Shown piece after piece: positions 4,864 to 7,573 of a stretch of DNA of 7,573 bases; position 1 is the first letter of the stretch; the number at the start of each line of letters is the position of its first letter. Both the position numbers and the translations under genes were made by a program. The DNA is taken from NCBI GenBank assembly GCA_937862845.1, contig CALMCK010000018.1:1-7573 (forward strand). The letters run 5' to 3'. This DNA comes from an uncultured Burkholderiaceae bacterium. GTDB taxonomy: Bacteria; Pseudomonadota; Gammaproteobacteria; Burkholderiales; Burkholderiaceae. A model generated the notes under the pieces. That model saw only the letters and a list, made by a program, of their open reading frames with translations, ran no database searches and was not told the origin of the DNA.

Positions 4864-6666
4864 ATGAAAAACATCCGCAACTTCTCCATCATCGCCCACA
4901 TTGACCACGGTAAATCAACACTCGCTGACCGCATTATTCACCTGTGCGGCGGTTTGTCCGACCGCGAAATGGAATCGCAAGTGCTCGACTCGATGGACAT
5001 CGAACGCGAGCGCGGCATCACGATTAAAGCGCAGACGGCGGCGTTGGAATATTTGGCCGACAATGGCGAAACGTATTTCATCAACTTAATCGACACTCCA
5101 GGCCACGTTGACTTCTCCTACGAAGTTTCGCGCTCACTCTCTGCCTGCGAAGGCGCACTGTTGGTCGTTGACGCCTCTCAAGGCGTCGAAGCACAAACAG
5201 TGGCGAACTGCTACACCGCGCTTGATTTAGAGATGGAAGTCGTACCGGTGCTCAATAAAATTGACTTGCCCGCCGCCGAACCCGCCAATGCGATTGCAGA
5301 GATTGAAGACGTGATTGGCATCGAAGCATCGGATGCGGTGCTCTGCTCAGCCAAAACAGGATTCGGCGTGCGCGAAGTCATCGAGCGCATGATTGAGCGC
5401 GTGCCGCCACCTGTGGGCGATCCTGAAGCACCGTTGCAGGCGTTGATTATTGACTCGTGGTTTGACAACTACGTCGGCGTGGTCATGCTCGTGCGCGTCA
5501 TGAACGGCACCTTGAAAACCCGCGATAAAATCCTCATGATGGCGACAGGTGCACAGCACGGCGTCGAACATCTGGGTGTGTTCACACCGAAATCTAAAAA
5601 CCTGCCGCAGCTGTCCGCGGGTCAAGTGGGCTTTATCATCACAGGCCTCAAAGAGCTCGACGCCGCCAAAGTGGGCGACACCATCACCCACGTCACCGCG
5701 ACCAATCGCAAAACCGCCAGCGCACCATTGCCAGGGTTTAAAGAAATCAAACCTCAGGTGTTCGCAGGTTTGTATCCTGTCGAGTCATCCGAGTATGACG
5801 CGCTGCGCGAAGCACTCGAAAAACTAAAACTCAACGACGCATCATTGCACTACGAACCAGAAGTCTCACAAGCACTCGGCTTTGGTTTTCGCTGCGGTTT
5901 CTTAGGCTTGCTGCACATGGAAATTGTGCAAGAGCGACTCGAGCGCGAGTTTGACATGGACCTCATCACCACCGCACCCTCGGTGGTTTACGAAGTCCTG
6001 ATGCGCGACGGCAGCATGATGCAAATGGAAAACCCATCCAAAATGCCCGACCCATCGCGCATTGACGAAATCCGTGAACCGATTGTCACGGTCAATTTGT
6101 TTTTGCCCCAAGAATACGTCGGCTCGGTCATGACACTGTGCACCCAAAAACGTGGCGTACAAATCAACATGTCCTACCACAGCCGTCAGGTCAAACTCAC
6201 GTATGAGATTCCGATGGCAGAAGTCGTGATGGACTTTTTTGACAAACTCAAATCCACGTCACGCGGCTATGCCTCAATGGATTATGAGTTTAAAGAATAC
6301 CGTGCCGCCGACGTGGTTAAGGTAGACATCATGATTAACGGTGAGCGTGTCGATGCGCTGGCACTCATCGTCCATCGCAGCAATTCAGTACACCGAGGCC
6401 GCACTGTCGTCGCAAAAATGCGTGAATTGATTCCACGTCAAATGTACGATGTGGCGATTCAAGCGTCGATTGGCGCGAACATCATTGCCCGCGAAAATGT
6501 CAAAGCCATGCGTAAAAATGTGTTGGCCAAATGCTATGGCGGCGACGTCTCTCGCAAGAAAAAATTATTAGAGAAACAAAAAGCAGGTAAAAAACGCATG
6601 AAGCAAGTCGGCTCTGTCGAAGTGCCGCAAGAAGCGTTTTTGGCGATTCTGCGCGTGGATGATTGA
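4864..6666 (+). CDS. lepA: Elongation factor 4 (LepA), ribosome back-translocating GTPase
   Basis: A 600-residue translational GTPase, highly conserved along its length and the size of E. coli LepA (599). EF4 binds the ribosome and has been linked to back-translocation and to initiation/30S assembly. GTPase motifs: G1 AHIDHGKST (11-19), G2 RGITIKAQ (50-57), G3 DTPGH (77-81), G4 NKID (131-134), G5 SAKTG (162-166). EF-G-like domains follow (ALGFGFRCGFLGLLHMEI, YEIPMAEVVMDFFDKLKS), then the LepA-specific basic C-terminus (KNVLAKCYGGDVSRKKKLLEKQKAGKKRMKQ) ending QEAFLAILRVDD. The start at 4864 gives the near-universal MKNIRNFSIIAHIDHGKS. An in-frame ATG at 4813 would add 17 unrelated residues. 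Neither start has a good Shine-Dalgarno. lepB follows after 73 bases, the common lepA-lepB arrangement. Confidence 0.98.
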   Translation: MKNIRNFSIIAHIDHGKSTLADRIIHLCGGLSDREMESQVLDSMDIERERGITIKAQTAALEYLADNGETYFINLIDTPGHVDFSYEVSRSLSACEGALLVVDASQGVEAQTVANCYTALDLEMEVVPVLNKIDLPAAEPANAIAEIEDVIGIEASDAVLCSAKTGFGVREVIERMIERVPPPVGDPEAPLQALIIDSWFDNYVGVVMLVRVMNGTLKTRDKILMMATGAQHGVEHLGVFTPKSKNLPQLSAGQVGFIITGLKELDAAKVGDTITHVTATNRKTASAPLPGFKEIKPQVFAGLYPVESSEYDALREALEKLKLNDASLHYEPEVSQALGFGFRCGFLGLLHMEIVQERLEREFDMDLITTAPSVVYEVLMRDGSMMQMENPSKMPDPSRIDEIREPIVTVNLFLPQEYVGSVMTLCTQKRGVQINMSYHSRQVKLTYEIPMAEVVMDFFDKLKSTSRGYASMDYEFKEYRAADVVKVDIMINGERVDALALIVHRSNSVHRGRTVVAKMRELIPRQMYDVAIQASIGANIIARENVKAMRKNVLAKCYGGDVSRKKKLLEKQKAGKKRMKQVGSVEVPQEAFLAILRVDD

Positions 6667-6668
6667 TG

Positions 6669-6698
6669 AATCACCTGTGGTTAAATGATTGGGTGATT
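6669..6698 (+). other. Weak hairpin between lepA and lepB
   Basis: AATCACC (6669-6675) and GGTGATT (6692-6698) form a perfect 7-bp inverted repeat with a 16-base loop, starting two bases after the lepA stop. It is followed by TTTTAATAATAAAA rather than a clean U tract. It could slow polymerase, protect the lepA end or partly attenuate lepB, but the stem is weak and may be chance. Confidence 0.3.
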
Positions 6699-6739
6699 TT
6701 AATAATAAAAGCAATATTAAGAGTTGAGAGGATTTAAAC

Positions 6740-7573
6740 ATGTGGTTTGCATACGTACTGACGGGTTTGTTTTTGGTCACTGGTTTTTTTTGGTTGTTGG
6801 ATAGATTCTTTTTCATGCCCGCACGCAAGCGCACGGCAGCCTCGATACGCGCGCAAATGAAAGGCGGCTACGACGATGCAGTCGCCAGCGCATTGGCGCG
6901 ACCGATTTGGTTGGAGTACACAGCGGGCTTGTTTGGCGTGGTGGCGTTGGTGTTTGTTTTGCGCTCGTTTTTGTATGAGCCATTCCGCATTCCATCGGGC
7001 TCGATGTTGCCGACGTTGTATGTGGGTGATTTCATCTTGGTCAACAAATACGCCTACGGCATTCGCATGCCGATTTCTAACAATGTCGTGATTCCTGTCG
7101 ATGCGCCGCAACGCGGCGACATCATGGTGTTTCAGTATCCCGTGGATAAAACACAAAACTACATCAAACGTGTGGTCGGTGTGCCTGGTGATGTGATTGA
7201 GTACAACAAAAAAGTGCTGACGGTGAATGGCCAAACCTACACACAAACGAAATCGGATGCATCAACATTGAACGGCAATCCAGAGCGAGCGGTCAGTCGG
7301 TTTGTCGAGGCGGGTGAGCGCACGCATGACATTTTGACAATTGGTCAAGCGCCGGCCATCAACCCTGAAAATTCGAATTTACGCGAACGGCCAAACCCTG
7401 CGTGTCAGCATGCTGCCGATGGTTCGAGTTTTAAATGCACAGTCCCTGCGGGTCAATATTTCATGATGGGTGACAACCGTGATGACAGCGAGGATTCACG
7501 CTATTGGGGCTTCGTGCCGGATGAAAACATCATAGGTCGCGCCAGTGCGGTTTGGCTGCATTGGGATAATTTC
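6740..7573 (+). CDS. lepB: Signal peptidase I, 3' end cut by window
   Basis: The reading frame is open for 278 codons from ATG 6740 to the window edge with no stop; by comparison with relatives probably 20-40 residues are missing. LepB is the inner-membrane serine/lysine protease that cleaves signal peptides from exported proteins. Layout: TM1 about 3-25, a basic cytoplasmic loop (27-55), TM2 about 60-79, then the periplasmic catalytic domain. Nucleophile S88 lies in PSGSMLPT, general base K143 in YIKRVVGVPGD, and the last signature is GDNRDDSEDSRYWGFVP (244-260). C222 and C233 lie in the region where E. coli LepB has its periplasmic disulfide. GAGAGGA (6726-6732) sits seven bases before the start. 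It lies 73 bases after lepA, probably cotranscribed. In many proteobacteria rnc and era come next, but that is outside the window. Confidence 0.96.
   Translation, partial: MWFAYVLTGLFLVTGFFWLLDRFFFMPARKRTAASIRAQMKGGYDDAVASALARPIWLEYTAGLFGVVALVFVLRSFLYEPFRIPSGSMLPTLYVGDFILVNKYAYGIRMPISNNVVIPVDAPQRGDIMVFQYPVDKTQNYIKRVVGVPGDVIEYNKKVLTVNGQTYTQTKSDASTLNGNPERAVSRFVEAGERTHDILTIGQAPAINPENSNLRERPNPACQHAADGSSFKCTVPAGQYFMMGDNRDDSEDSRYWGFVPDENIIGRASAVWLHWDNF

Noticed and set aside
6734..7246. 170-codon open frame on the minus strand opposite lepB
   Set aside because: It is antisense to a well-conserved signal peptidase with catalytic Ser and Lys motifs intact, and its composition (His and Arg rich) is typical of a shadow frame.
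1..7573. A defence, mobile or otherwise novel multi-gene system
   Set aside because: Every long frame outside antisense shadows is accounted for by a conserved housekeeping family, gaps are short, and no transposase, integrase, array or terminal repeats were seen.

Overview
This is an ordinary chromosomal housekeeping segment, most likely from a betaproteobacterium (Burkholderiales-like). The best taxonomic signal is LepA, whose C-terminal half reads like betaproteobacterial LepA (for example EIREPIVTVNLF and MRELIPRQMYDVAIQ). The gene set of TcdA, PdxH, a DUF2288 protein, ProA, a DUF465/YdcH protein, a family III CoA-transferase and LepA-LepB, with moderate GC, fits this. Genus and species cannot be fixed from the sequence alone. 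No mobile element, CRISPR array, tRNA, rRNA or phage gene was seen, and no intergenic gap exceeds about 165 bases.

Layout: tcdA (minus, complete, 3-800) diverges from pdxH (plus, 931-1566) across a 130-base gap. The two putative -10 boxes there lie 17 bp apart on opposite strands. pdxH is followed 11 bases later by a small DUF2288 gene (1578-1880). That pair converges on proA (minus, 1980-3254), and a strong symmetric hairpin with A and T tracts on either side (1911-1947) can terminate both. Reading the minus strand, the order is a CaiB/BaiF CoA-transferase gene (4699-3590), a YdcH-like gene (3530-3282), then proA. A very good sigma70-type promoter for the last two overlaps the stop codon of the CoA-transferase gene. 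The CoA-transferase gene diverges from lepA (plus, 4864-6666), which is followed by lepB (plus, from 6740, cut by the window end).

Functionally the genes cover tRNA modification (TcdA, cyclic t6A37), vitamin B6 salvage and synthesis (PdxH), proline synthesis (ProA), acyl-CoA metabolism (CoA-transferase), translation (LepA/EF4) and protein export (LepB). Two small conserved proteins, DUF2288 and DUF465, have no firmly known role. I found no convincing novel system. The points most worth a second look are the short C-terminus of the CoA-transferase at the ydcH promoter, the interlocked divergent promoters of tcdA and pdxH, the absence of Shine-Dalgarno sequences before lepA and proA, and the pdxH-DUF2288 pairing.
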